Assembly: GCA_013146195.2 (NCBI GenBank)
Contig: CM028377.1
Coordinates: forward strand, 171,506,290 to 171,570,289
Length of the DNA stretch: 64,000 bases
Source: Codonopsis lanceolata
Lineage: Eukaryota > Streptophyta > Magnoliopsida > Asterales > Campanulaceae
Reading direction: 5' to 3'
The notes beneath the pieces are model-generated. The model was not told the DNA's origin, did no database searches, and worked only from the letters and a program-made list of their open reading frames with translations. A program made the translations under genes and the position numbers. Shown here piece after piece: positions 54,822-64,000 of this stretch (position 1 is the first letter of the stretch; the number at the start of each line of letters is the position of its first letter).

Positions 54822-55240
54822 ATCACCCCTACCTTTCAATTCCCCCAAAAAAGTTTCTCTCTCTCTCTCTCTCTGCACACAAAAACTAAACGCCAGCTCA
54901 TTTCTCTAACCCATTTGCTTAGTAGCACGGAAAAGCCTAAAAGACTAGGCAAGTCCAGATCAATTCCTTCCTTATTTTTTCCTTGAAATTGGCTTTCCCA
55001 AAGAACTTTCAATCTTTGATTACTCATTTTTCTTGATAGGCTGGGGTACTTCTTCTATTTAATTCCCTTGACGAACTCATAACTGAGTCTATTCCAATTT
55101 AATCTTATTAGCCTAAAGGACTCTTCTTAACATCAGTCATTCAAGCAATTTGTCGAGAAGTAAACTTTTTCTTTCGCCCTTTTATCTCAGACCTGGAATC
55201 TCTTCCCAAAGCAAGAAATCCAACGGACATAAACTTCGGT
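54822..55240. other. extra stretch in block 3, of unknown origin
   Basis: Block 2 joins directly across this point (CCACTCCCTC to CGCATCGTAAAC). The stretch is less AT-biased and contains no clear gene or terminal repeats. Its composition (for example CCTAAAGGACTCTTC) is compatible with organelle-derived DNA, but I cannot identify it. Confidence 0.35.
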
Positions 55241-55612
55241 GTTCGCATCGTAAACTCTAATGCTCGCATCGAGAATTACGATGCTCACATCTCTCAAAGA
55301 TGGCAATGAAAGAATACAAGGCTTTTACACTTCGCTTGATAGTGGTAAATCTAGGTTGGCAGAGCGTGAAGAATGTTTGAGCTATGTTTCCTATGTCTTC
55401 TTCCCCAGACCAACCTCACTCTTTTTGGAAGAGTAATGCTTCTGTTTTCGAAAAGAAATGGTTCTGTTTTCGAAAAGTAATGCTTTTGTTTTCAAAAACT
55501 TTTCAAATCATAATGACTTGGAAGAAGAAGAAGAGTCATCACGAGACCCACTTGCTTTTAATGAACTGGTTCCTTCTTCTCTACGGACCCACTTGTAGCA
55601 AAGGCATCTGGT

Positions 55613-56115
55613 TTACATTTTAGAATGTGAGAGAGAGAAAGAGAGGTAGTGAATGTGAGCAGGCCAGAGACGCGGTTGATCAAGATGGGAAAGGAGTTGA
55701 CAAACTGTCAATCGAGGTCGCTGGAGTGAAGGGACGAAGGGTGAAGAGAGAAAGAGCGACAGTCTGAGGTGGTAGTGTGCCGTACGTTAGACTGATTCTG
55801 TGGGAGACGAATTAGAAGATGGGTGAGACCGTGAGGGACGGAGGACGGAGGACGGAGTAGTGGTGTGTGCGGCTCAGATTCTGAGAAGAAAATTAGTGGT
55901 TTACGGTCTCCAGTGTCTTTAAGTCTCTTTAATATTATAGAGAAAAATACCAACAAAGTCCCATTAAAAAAATCTCATATCCAAAAATTCTTAAAAATTA
56001 TTATTCTATTTAAAAAGTCTCAAATTATACTTTTACTATCAAAAAGTTTAAAAATTAACGCTTCTTCTAATATTATTAGAGTATGAGGTTTTATTTGAAA
56101 TAAAACTTATTTTTA
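55613..56115. other. second extra stretch in block 3
   Basis: Absent from block 2, where GCAAAGGCATC continues directly to AACACAACAATGATTTTAATG. It begins purine-rich (GAGAGAGAAAGAGAGG), has GAGGGACGGAGGACGGAGG near 55836, and ends AT-rich. No gene or terminal repeat was recognised. Confidence 0.45.
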
Positions 56116-56283
56116 ATTTCAATGATTTTAATAATTAAATATTTTAGATAAAATAATAATCCTATTAATAATAAAAAAAACAACAAAAACAACACCAACA
56201 AATACTTTACTATTAATAATAACAATAATATTTTAAAAAAAATTGCTATTAATATTATTATTGTTTTTAATAATGTTATTATT

Positions 56284-56927
56284 TGAGCTGGCTGGCCCAA
56301 CTGGCCCAACAGGCCCGAACTGAAGAATCAAATGCAAGGCAAGTCAATGACCTTCGAGCAAGCGAGCGCGTGTTTGGGCTGTGTTAAAGTACCTTCGCAG
56401 TGGGGGCTTAGTCAGCGAGCAAGCTTGAGGAGCGAGCATGATGTAATAAGCTCGCCCGAGAAGGAGCAGACATGAACTGAGGTCAGTTCTACGCAGACAA
56501 GACCGATTGTTAAAAGCTGAGGACAGTTATGTCCGGGAAATCCTCCACCTGATAAGCGCTCATTAATGGGTTAGTTATTATACCTATTATTAAGGGCCAT
56601 AAAGATCATGGGCAGTTAATAGCGTTCATGGGCAGTTAATAGCGTTCATGGGCGCTTGGCTTGTGAGCGATTACACTATTCGTGGGATATAAAAGCAAAG
56701 CGAGAATGTGAAGAAAGGTACGCACAATCTTGTTTCCCTTAGCCTAAACTCTGTCGAATTGTGAACCTATTGTCTCGATTCACACGCCGGAGGGCTTTGC
56801 CCGCCCAGCCCGCTTTACGTTCTTCTTCTACACTGCAGAGTTGGGCTTAGTGGATTTGTAAGCACGTTGAAAGCCAGGTGCTTGGATTGGGCCGTTTTAG
56901 TGGGTCCAGATTATCTTGGACGCATCA
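56284..56927 (+). repeat. 5' LTR of Tat copy B (644 bp)
   Basis: Starts TGAGCTGGCTGG and ends TTGGACGCATCA. It carries repeated CGAGCAAG / GCGAGC motifs, the conserved GAGGACAGTTATGTCCGGG (near 56520), a promoter GGGATATAAAAGC (near 56690) and a likely transcript start region GGTACGCACAATC. The matching 3' LTR is beyond the window, so its age cannot be estimated. Confidence 0.85.
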
Positions 56928-56948
56928 GTTGGTTCCGTTGCCGGGAAA
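56928..56948 (+). promoter_or_regulatory. primer binding site region of Tat copy B
   Basis: TTGGTTCCGTTGCCGGGAA follows the LTR end within two bases. It resembles the TTGGCGCCGTTGCCGGGGA sequence found at this position in Tat and Athila elements. The priming tRNA was not determined. Confidence 0.75.
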
Positions 56949-57012
56949 CGGTGTTTTTACGGCATTAAGAGTTTTGTTTAGTAAGGTATTCATTATTTAA
57001 AAAGTTCTATTC

Positions 57013-58449
57013 ATGGCGGAGAATGGTGTTAACGGCGGCAGTGGCAGCCGTAGAGAGGAGGCACACCAAAATCATAGCCTTAATCAGGCCGCTGGGAATA
57101 ATGTCCCTCCACCTCATGACGCACGTCATCAGTTGAATCAGAGACGAGGGGTTGATTCGATTGCCAGAAGTGCTGAGGCGGCAGTTGGGTTGGCACATGA
57201 ATTCCGTGAAGAGGCTCTACGCCAGAGGGCCATTTATCTCGGTCAAATGCATCAGCTCAATCTACAGTTAATTGCTATGGGTAAACCGCCATTGCCCATC
57301 GAACTAGATCCACTACCCGTTTTGTCAGCACCGAGTATGGCAGCAGGAGTTTCACGTACTGGGGGAAACCAGATGAACCCTATGGTCGTTCATTCACAGC
57401 CACGTGGGCGTGATGGCTCTAAGCGTCTCGGACACCCTGAGGGAAGTAAGGCTAGTCATAGGGTTGTTCCCAGTGTTCATTCGAGGTTGGGACCTAGAAT
57501 TGGAGAAGATTCAGCTCAGTCACGTCGTCGCCGGCATTCACCATCACCGCAGAGGTCGCATGCTCGTAGACATCGCTCGCCGTCACCGCGGCGATCTCGT
57601 GCTTATAACCATCGTTCACGGTCACCCAAGGGTTCGTATGCTCGGAGACATAGGACTCCATCTCCTAGACGGTCTCATTGTTCGGCGACTCCTGCTTCAC
57701 AGCTCGCTGGGGCACCTCAGGGACAGGTGGCGCAGGCCGTGGGGGCTCCACAAGCTATCGCGGTTATGGGACCTCCACAGGCCCCTCCTCTCCCTGTGGT
57801 ACAACCTCAGCCCGGGGGTGGTTTGCCTGCAACCATTAACAGGCAAGATTTTGAGGAGTTGAAGCGTCGAATGGAGGCTTGGGAACAGGGTAAAGCTCTT
57901 GATGGGAATTTTTTGGGTACGTCTGCTAGCCCGTTGGCACCTTGGATTGAGAATGCTCCACCTGCTCAGGGCTTGATTTTTCCAAACATCAAAGAATATA
58001 CTGGCAAGACTAAAGCTAGAGACTGGTTGATGTCTTTCGAGTCTCAGATCGGTTTGGTGACCTCAGACGAAGCATTGAAGATTAGAGCTTTTGTGGGGGC
58101 CTTGCAGGGTAAGGCTTTGGCCTGGATGGGAGCATTGCCGCGGCGCTCGATCAATAATTGGGCAGATTTGCGAACAAAGTTCTTGGCCGATTTCGGGACT
58201 GCTGGTTCATTAGCTAAGACAAGGGCCGACTTGTCTAAGGTCAAGCAGGGTACACATGAATCAACAGCGAGCTATCTGGAGAGATTTACCAAGGTGCTCG
58301 AGCAAGTCCCGGGGCTAACCGAGCAAGAGGTGACACTGTGCTTCGAGACTGGTTTGCTCGAAGGTGAAGGTGGTTTGCGATCAGAGTTGAGTATGCGTGA
58401 ACCGAAGACGCAGGCAGAGATGCTCATGCGAGCAGAAAGTGGTCGGTGA
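57013..58449 (+). CDS. Gag of Tat copy B, with an Arg/Ser-rich (SR-like) domain
   Basis: An open frame of 478 codons starting MAENGVNGGSGSRREE, 85 bases after the LTR. Residues 1-110 are partly helical and Gln/Ala-rich. Residues 171-222 form an Arg/Ser/Pro-rich domain with four units like HRSPSPRRSRA, similar in composition to splicing-factor SR domains. A Pro/Gln-rich spacer follows. The Gag core is at about 320-445: FPNIKEYTGKTKARDWLMSF, LQGKALAWMGALP, NNWADLRTKFLADF, ESTASYLERF. The stop after MLMRAESGR is a frameshift, because the zinc knuckle continues in the next frame. Gag builds the virus-like particle. Confidence 0.85.
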   Translation: MAENGVNGGSGSRREEAHQNHSLNQAAGNNVPPPHDARHQLNQRRGVDSIARSAEAAVGLAHEFREEALRQRAIYLGQMHQLNLQLIAMGKPPLPIELDPLPVLSAPSMAAGVSRTGGNQMNPMVVHSQPRGRDGSKRLGHPEGSKASHRVVPSVHSRLGPRIGEDSAQSRRRRHSPSPQRSHARRHRSPSPRRSRAYNHRSRSPKGSYARRHRTPSPRRSHCSATPASQLAGAPQGQVAQAVGAPQAIAVMGPPQAPPLPVVQPQPGGGLPATINRQDFEELKRRMEAWEQGKALDGNFLGTSASPLAPWIENAPPAQGLIFPNIKEYTGKTKARDWLMSFESQIGLVTSDEALKIRAFVGALQGKALAWMGALPRRSINNWADLRTKFLADFGTAGSLAKTRADLSKVKQGTHESTASYLERFTKVLEQVPGLTEQEVTLCFETGLLEGEGGLRSELSMREPKTQAEMLMRAESGR

Positions 58450-58780
58450 AACAAATAAGAAAAAGAAAAAGAAGAAGGAGTGAAGCAGCTGCGGGAACTG
58501 GTAAAGGAAGCGGCCAGGCTGGAAGTGGTGGTTATAACAAAAGCAAGTCCCGGTATGATCGGCCAAAGGAGTTTCTCCGAGAGTCGGATTTGACCCCGCT
58601 CAATACGTTGCGCGAGGATATTATGTATGAGGTTCGAAACGAGCTTCCCAATCCACCTCGTATGAATCCAAATACAGCCGGAGAAAGGGACCAGACGAAG
58701 AGGTGTGCTTACCATGATGACTTATGGGCATACCACGGAGGAATGTTGGCCATTGAAGAAGGCCATCCAGAAGTTGATTA
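58446..58780 (+). pseudogene. Gag C-terminus and zinc knuckle of copy B, split by frameshifts
   Basis: A basic tail (KQIRKRKRRRSEAAA) is followed by a Gly/Ser linker, then RYDRPKEFLRESDLTPLN. The knuckle CAYHDD is separated by a shift (near 58720) from its other half, YGHTTEECWPLKKAI, which is read in the following frame. The Cys-His-His-Cys pattern is the form typical of plant Tat-type Gag. Confidence 0.75.
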
Positions 58781-60129
58781 ATGAGGGGCGGTTGGATCGT
58801 TTCAAGCGGGATGCAGGAAATAGAGGGAATGCTCCGAGACGAGAGGCTCCCCCAATCAGGGGGGTTATTAATGTTATAATGGATGAGGAGCTCACTCCGA
58901 CACAGCTGGGCAAGCAAATTTATTCTTTGTCAAAAGTGGTAGATCGACTAGCGGCTTTGCAGGAAGGCGAACAGGCAATTCAGTTTACTCGCAGTGAGTT
59001 GGCGAGTAATGTTGCAGGCGAGCAATCCTTAATAGTTTCGGCATTGGTCGATGGATGGGTGGTGCACAGAATCCTGGTGGATACTGGGGCATGCCGGGAT
59101 GTAATGTATTATTCTTGTTTTCAAGGGTTGGAGTTGAGCGATGATCGCCTAAGGCCATATGCCGGGGCTTTGGAAGGTTTTACAAATCATAAGGTCCCAG
59201 TGAAGGGCACTGTTGAGTTGGAGGTGTTCATCGGCGAAGGACTTAGAACTAGGGTTGAAAAGATTACCTTTATGGTAATTGACTTAAAGTCCCCATATAA
59301 CATTATCTTGGGCATACCGAGCATGGCCAAGTTTCAGATGGTGGCGTCAATCCCGCACCAGAGAGCAAAATTTTATACAGATCAAGGGGTTGGAGTATTG
59401 CGGAGTCAACCGCGAGCAGTGCTTGAGTATGTTCGGGATACACAAAGGAAAAAGCAGAAGTTGACTTTGGAAGATGGTGAGCAAAGGGTTACCATCAGTA
59501 CCAAGGAAACTTCTCATGTGACTGTGGGACCATCGGTGGTCGCGATGGTACAGGAAGATTTGGAGATGGAAGCTAGCTCCATGCCGACATTGAAGTCGGG
59601 GGAGAGCAGTCAAAATGAGGCGGATGTGGTCTTGGTCAATGCCCAAACAGAAGTTGCGGTTCCATCTTTGCCCTCGGTTGACATATCGGAAAGATCTGGG
59701 CGAGCAGAGGGAGTTGAGCGAGTAGAGGTTGCCGATCAAAATATTAGCAGTCCTTTGCCGACATTGACGTCGGGGGGATTAGAGGAACTGCGGCGCGCAG
59801 CTGAGGAATTTTTGCCAAAAATTGTACTTGATGAGCCTGTGGAGGCTATGGAGACCGATCAGCTCGATAAAGTTGAGGACCGGGCTGAGAAAGATGAAAA
59901 GGTGGAGTGTGATACGCTCCAAATGCGAGACGAGCCAGAGTTCACTGCTCAGGACGAACTGGAAGAGATAGTCATTAATCCAGACTATCCCGAGCAGAAG
60001 ATCAAGATTGGAAGGACTTTAACAGCAGAGGCACGAGCAAGCCTAATCACGCAATTGCAGAACAGCCTGGATATTTTTGCTTGGCGGCCAGAAGATATGC
60101 AAGTGAGGATGTGGCCTTGCATCAATTGA
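58705..60129 (+). pseudogene. protease and acidic linker of copy B
   Basis: The frame has 474 codons. After the knuckle half comes INVIMDEELTPTQLGKQI, then the aspartic protease active site ILVDTGACRDVMYYSC (about 59070). LKSPYNIILGIPSMAKF (about 59290) is the second protease landmark. From about 59450 to 59990 the sequence is acidic and low in motifs (EDLEMEASS, DKVEDRAEKDEKVE). It then re-enters conserved pol (EQKIKIGRTLT, DIFAWRPEDM) before a shift at about 60090. In the related Ogre elements an intron lies between protease and reverse transcriptase; no convincing one was seen here. Confidence 0.75.
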
Positions 60130-60890
60130 ATGTTGATCCGGCTTACCGACCAATCCAACAGCGACCACGGGTTTATTCGGTCGAAAAGGATCAGGCGATT
60201 AAGGAGGAAGTTGAGAAATTGCTCAAGGCTGATATTATTGAGGAGATACATTATCCAACCTGGTTGGCTAATGTGGTTATGGTGAAGAAGTCAAATGGTA
60301 AGTGGCGGATGTGTGTTGACTTCACGGACTTGAACAAGGCTTGCAGAAGGCGATTGTTATCCTCGCCGAGAATCGACAAGTTGGTCGATGCCATTGCGGG
60401 TTCGAGCTCCTCGCCTTTATTGATGCTTATTCGGGTATCATCGTTAAGATGGTCGCTTCGATAAGGCTCTAACAGCTTTCCGAGCAGCAGGAGGGCTATA
60501 TTGCTATAAGATGATGCCCTTCGGTTTGAAGAATGCTGGGGCCACTTATCAAAGGATGGTCAACAGGATATTCAGCTCGCAGATAGGAAGAAATGTTGAA
60601 GCCTACATTGATGATATGGTGGTCAAAACCAAGGGACGTGGGCACACAGAGGATCTGGGTGAAACTTTTGCTAATCTTAGGAAGAACAACATGAAGTTGA
60701 ACCCGAGCAAGTGTGTGTTCGGAGTGAAAGCTGGCAAGTTTCTCGGTTTCATGGTCACCGAGAGGGGAATTGAGGCAAATCCTGAAAAGATAGAGGCATT
60801 AGTTACCATGAAACTTCCTCGTTGTGTTAAGGATGTGCAGAGGCTGAACGGCAGGGTAATCGCTTTAGGGAGGTTCATCTCGAGGTCGGC
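60081..60890 (+). pseudogene. reverse transcriptase of copy B, with frame breaks
   Basis: HQLNVDPAYRPIQQRPR, YPTWLANVVMVKKSNGKWRM and CVDFTDLNKAC open the domain. Small deletions between about 60345 and 60470 destroy the FIDAYSGYHQ region. It resumes GLYCYKMMPFGLKNAGATYQ and reaches the catalytic YIDDMVVKTKG (about 60605), then NLRKNNMKLNPSKCVFGVK. It is close to copy A (12240-12665). Confidence 0.86.
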
Positions 60891-61850
60891 AGAGCGTTGC
60901 TTACCCTTCTTCAAGGTTCTGCGAGGTAATAAAGGGTTTGAGTGGACTCCTGAGTGCCAGAAGGCTTTTGAAGAGTTGGTGAAATATCTGGGAAGTCCGC
61001 CTCTGTTAAGTAGCCCGGTCTATGGGGAAAAATTGTATGTGTATTTGGCGTACGGTAGTAGCTTTTGATTAGGGAAGAAGGTAATGTACAAAAGCCTGTT
61101 TACTATGTATCTAAAGCCCTCACTGATGTAGAGGGAAGATATTTTAATGCAGAGAAATTGGCTTACTCGCTTGTTGTTGCTGCTCGGAAACTTCGAGCTT
61201 ATTTTTCTGCTCATTCAATTGTTGTATACACGGATTCGCCTTTGCGAAAGATTTTGCACAAGCCAGATACCTCTGGTCGACTACTCACTTGGTCAATTGA
61301 GTTAACTGAGTTTGATATTGATTATCAACCTCGGCGAGCAATCAAGGCACAAGCTATAGCGGACTTTGTAGCTGAGACAAGTTTCAAGGATCCCGTCGAG
61401 GAAGTAGAGAGTAGGTCGACAGCAACGAGCAGTGTAAACCCAAGGCCAAGACCGGGGTATTGTTGGGAGCTTCATGTGGATGGTTCGGCTAGTCGATTTG
61501 GGAGTGGCGCCGGACTAGTGTTGGTACCGCCCGAGCAAGACGTAGAATTTGAAAAAGCTTCAAATTCCCAGCTTCGAATAACCAGGCCGAGTATGAAGCT
61601 TTAATTGCTGGTCTCGAGCTCGCGCAGGACGTTGGAGTCCGGGAAGTGGTGGTATATTGTGACTCCCAGTTGGTGGTTAATCAAGTCAAGGGCGACTATG
61701 GGGTACATCATCCGATCCTGGTTCGCTACTGTGCAATGGTGAGAGAAATTTTGAAAGATTTTGATTACTGGGAGTTGGTTAGAATTGCTCGAGAGGACAA
61801 TATGCGGGCAGATTACTTATCGAAGATGGCGGAAGATGAAATCCAGTCGC
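60891..61850 (+). pseudogene. RNase H and second (archaeal-type) RNase H of copy B
   Basis: The first domain contains RGNKGFEWTPECQKAFEEL, a break at about 61060, then VYYVSKALTDVEGRYFNAEK and VVYTDSPLRKIL. The second contains CWELHVDGSASRFGSGAGL (about 61465), a shift near 61560, NNQAEYEALIAGLEL-type sequence, YCDSQLVVNQVKGDYG and IAREDNMRADYLSKMAED. The dual arrangement is the Tat lineage mark. Confidence 0.86.
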
Positions 61851-63165
61851 TGCATCCTGGAGTAATGATCGAGCACTTAGAAGCTCCTGTCATTGAGAAA
61901 GAGGCGGTTATGGATATAGAGCCGGCTGTCAAATGTTGGATAGATGACCTCCAAGCTTACATTGAGAGCGGGGTGTTGCCTGGAGACAAAAAGGAGGCTA
62001 GAACTATCCAAAAACGGTCATGCCGTTACATTATCTTGAATAACATTTTGTATCGAAGATCTTATACACGGCCTTTGTTGAGATGTGTTCGTCCAGAGAT
62101 GACGGAAGGAATATTGGGCGAGGTGCATGAAGGCAAATGCGGAGGTCACCCCGGCCAGCGATCGCTAGCTGAAAAAGTGTTAGCGGCAGGGTTTTATTGG
62201 ATAACTTTGCGGCGAGATGCCGAGCTGTATGTTCGCCGTTGTGACAAGTGTCAGCGCTATGCAGATATTCCAAGGTTGCCGTCTACCGAGCAGACTCCTG
62301 TTATTGCATCATGGCCATTTGATATGTGGGGAATAGATTTAATTGGTCCTTTTCCCCTAGCTCGTTCAAAGTTCAAGTACGCGGTAGTCGCGGTGGATTA
62401 CTTTACAAAGTGGGTCGAGGCAAAACCATTGGCAACTATAAGCGAGGTTAACGTCATCGATTTTGTACATGAGCATATATGGTGTAGGTTTGGTGTCCCG
62501 CGAGCAATTGTGTCCGATCATGGGACTCAATTTTCGGAAAAATTTACCAAGGCGTGCGAACAAATGAGGGTGAAGCATTGGCAGTCTTCAGTAGCATACC
62601 CACAAGGTAATGGTCAGGCAGAGGCCGCGAATAAGCAAATTCTTCATGTGTTGAAGAGGAATTTGGAGGAAAAAGCTGGAAGATGGGTAGAGCCGCCTTG
62701 ACTTTGTGGGCGATAAGGACAACGAAGAAGGGTCCAACCGGGGAAACTGCATTTTCTTTAGCATATGGGTCTGACGCTATGGCTCCGGTGGAGATGTACT
62801 TGCCCACTCATAGGGTCTTAAATTACAATGCCGGCTCTAATCATACAGCTCGAATGGCGGATTTGGACTTGTTGGAAGAAAAACGGCTGGAAGCTAAAAT
62901 GAGGATGGCCAACTATAAGCAACGAGCAAAAGCTCACCACGATAAGCGAGTTCGTGGTCGATCATTTGCTGTGGGGGATTGGGTCCTTCGTAAGATTGAA
63001 GCCACGGGCCATCGAGCTGAATGGGGGAAGTTGTCACCAAACTGGGAAGGTCCTTTTCAAGTTTCGAAAATTGTTAAGGAGGGCACCTACATGTTGCGAA
63101 CAGAGGATGGTGATGAGCTAAAACATCCTTGGCATGCAGATCATTTAAAGAAATACTATTGGTAA
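61851..63165 (+). pseudogene. integrase of copy B, one frame break near 62690
   Basis: The zinc-binding domain is EGKCGGHPGQRSLAEK then YVRRCDKCQRYADIP. Core landmarks are the first Asp in MWGIDLIGPFP, the second in IVSDHGTQFSEKF and the Glu in YPQGNGQAEAANKQ, so the catalytic triad is intact. A frame break at about 62690 separates the C-terminal part, which has GETAFSLAYGSDAMAPVEM, KRVRGRSFAVGDWVLRKIE and the GPY/F-type WEGPFQVSKIV. It ends LKKYYW and TAA at 63163-63165. There is no chromodomain. Confidence 0.9.
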
Positions 63166-63296
63166 TCGGTACTAGTAGTATGTGTTTGTGTAATTTTTCC
63201 ATGTACTGGAAAGTGATTGTAATGAAGCTTAAGGGGGTTTCTTTTTAAGTTGGGATTACTTGCGTTGAATTTTACCTTAGAAACTTTCCTTTTCGA
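63166..63296 (+). other. pol 3' untranslated start (copy B)
   Basis: Short non-coding stretch between the pol stop and the hairpin array, AT-rich with GTGTAATTTTTCCATGTACTG. No polyadenylation signal is clear. Confidence 0.45.
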
Positions 63297-63700
63297 GCAT
63301 AAAGGGCTTTATGCTCGAGAGGAAAGTTGGTCTGAGGGTTGTTTTTCCTCGATTAGCTTTCTTTCCTCGGGCATAAAGGGCTTTATGCTCGAGAGGAAAG
63401 TTGGTCTGAGGGTTGTTTTTCCTCGATTAGCTTTCTTTCCTCGGGCATAAAGGGCTTTATGCTCGAGTGGAAAGTTGGTCGGTGGGTTGTTTTTCCTCGT
63501 TAGCCTTCTTTCCTCGGGCATAAAGGGCTTTATGCTCGAAGGGAAAGTTGGTTTGAGGAGGTGATGTTTTTCCTTAATAATCTATCTTCTTCGAGTATAA
63601 AGGGCTTTATGCTCGAAGAATTAGTTGATTAGGGAGTTGATGTTTTTCCGTAGTAATTCACCCATTTGTGAGCATGAAGAGTTTTATGCTCGGGAGTAAA
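63297..63700 (+). repeat. tandem array of hairpin repeats between pol and antisense gene (copy B)
   Basis: Five full units and a sixth partial one. Unit starts (GCATAAAG or variant) are at 63297, 63371, 63445, 63518, 63595 and 63672, so the period is 74, 74, 73, 77 and 77. Each unit opens with a palindrome whose 10-base arms GAGCATAAAG and CTTTATGCTC flank GG, followed by GGAAAGTTGGTC and GTTTTTCCTCG. The first two units are identical over about 74 bases, and the later ones diverge. Confidence 0.92.
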
Positions 63701-63892
63701 ACGTGCTCCTTTTGTATCTGAGAAGGAAGTATTTTTATCCAGAAAAGGTTAGAAGTAAAAACGATGTTTCTCTCAAGCATGCAGATTGTTCAGTCAGCAA
63801 AAGCAAACGAAAGATGCAATATTACAGATAGTGAAAGGAAAGTTAAATGTTTTGAGACTTGGAGCACGCAGGCTCTGGAAATTCAAGATTCA

Positions 63893-64000
63893 TCAACTAT
63901 GATGGGGTTGGCAAGAGTTGGAGCAGGGTTGTCGCCAGCTTGGTTCGGGTTGTTTGCTTCATTCTCAGCGTTTGGATTGGCTGCTTCGTTGTTGTTTTCT
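63893..64000 (-). CDS. possible C-terminus of the antisense gene of copy B (partial)
   Basis: Thirty-five codons enter from the right edge on the minus strand and end with TGA at 63893-63895. The composition is Asn/Glu/Ala-rich (NEAANPNAENEANNPNQ), ending ANPIIVDES. Position and direction match the antisense genes of copies A and C, and the low-complexity acidic tail fits theirs, but no residue-level match is evident. Most of the gene lies outside the window. Confidence 0.4.

Larger units (their letters stand above)
50925..56283. repeat. duplicated block, copy 3, enlarged by insertions
   Basis: Direct-repeat partner of 43625-46045. It opens with the short MITE copy (50938-51080). It contains a broken ARGOS/OSR-like gene, a hAT element with a solo LTR (52507-54655), an extra stretch at about 54822-55240 and another at about 55613-56115. 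It ends where the LTR of Tat copy B begins at 56284. Confidence 0.86.
56284..64000 (+). mobile_element. Ty3/gypsy Tat-lineage retrotransposon, copy B (near complete, 3' end outside window)
   Basis: Order: 5' LTR (56284-56927), primer site, gag with zinc knuckle, protease, an acidic linker, reverse transcriptase, RNase H, second RNase H, integrase (to 63165), a hairpin-repeat array (63297-63700) and possibly the tail of an antisense gene. It interrupts block 3 at 56283/56284. At least six frame breaks occur in pol, so it is not active as read, although some could be sequencing indels. The second RNase H places it in the Tat lineage. Confidence 0.92.

Noticed and set aside
57404..57862. 152-codon frame within gag of Tat copy B
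   Set aside because: Shadow of the SR-like repeat region of Gag in another frame; no independent support.
59450..60080. Ogre-type intron between protease and reverse transcriptase in copy B
   Set aside because: The region is mostly open and acidic and I found no donor-acceptor pair that restores a frame better than the unspliced reading.

Overview
This looks like AT-rich nuclear DNA of a flowering plant, most likely a eudicot. It holds plant LTR retrotransposons of several lineages, plant MITEs (Stowaway, Mutator, PIF/Harbinger, hAT and CACTA types), tRNA-derived SINEs, long AT/CT/AAT microsatellites and one recognisable plant gene family, ARGOS/ORGAN SIZE RELATED. I see no bacterial genes, rRNA, tRNA or CRISPR. 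There is one 100-N assembly gap at 19444-19543.

Layout. 1-5770: 3' part of a decayed Ty1/copia element; a 1.39-kb Mutator-like element carrying a possible host-gene fragment sits in or next to its 3' LTR, and a 288-bp Mutator-type MITE follows. 6178-6671: end of a PIF/Harbinger element cut by a Ty3/gypsy Tat-lineage element (copy A, minus strand, 6672-12665), which is cut by a SIRE-type Ty1/copia element (minus strand, 12666 to the gap). 20185-24288: a Stowaway MITE, a PIF relic and a second Tat-lineage remnant (copy C). 24289-30023: a gag-only LTR element (D) with complete LTRs, abutting the end of a related element. 30024-42840: MITEs, two SINEs, minisatellites, a Stowaway cluster, a CACTA end and the first of three duplicated blocks. 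42840-56283: copia LTR relics and two further copies of the block, each centred on an ARGOS/OSR-like gene (one intact at 44260-44559, two broken). The third copy carries a hAT element that itself contains a solo LTR. 56284-64000: a nearly full-length Tat-lineage element (copy B, plus strand) whose 3' end lies outside the window.

How the parts work together. The Tat copies A and C carry a separate gene antisense to gag-pol, between pol and the 3' LTR. It encodes a plant 'putative gypsy type transposon' domain followed by a coiled coil. Both copies keep the same exon end and donor position, and in copy C a TATA box lies ahead of the gene. Copy B shows what may be the tail of the same gene at the window edge. 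In copy B the two convergent genes are separated by a tandem array of hairpin repeats. The SIRE-type element also has an extra gene downstream of pol, here in the sense direction, with a TATA box and a predicted intron directly after an ATG. The only probable working host gene is the 99-residue ARGOS/OSR-like protein at 44260-44559.

Limits: all homology is from reading the sequence by eye. Target-site duplications and terminal repeats were read directly and are the firmest evidence. Lineage and domain names rest on recognised motifs.
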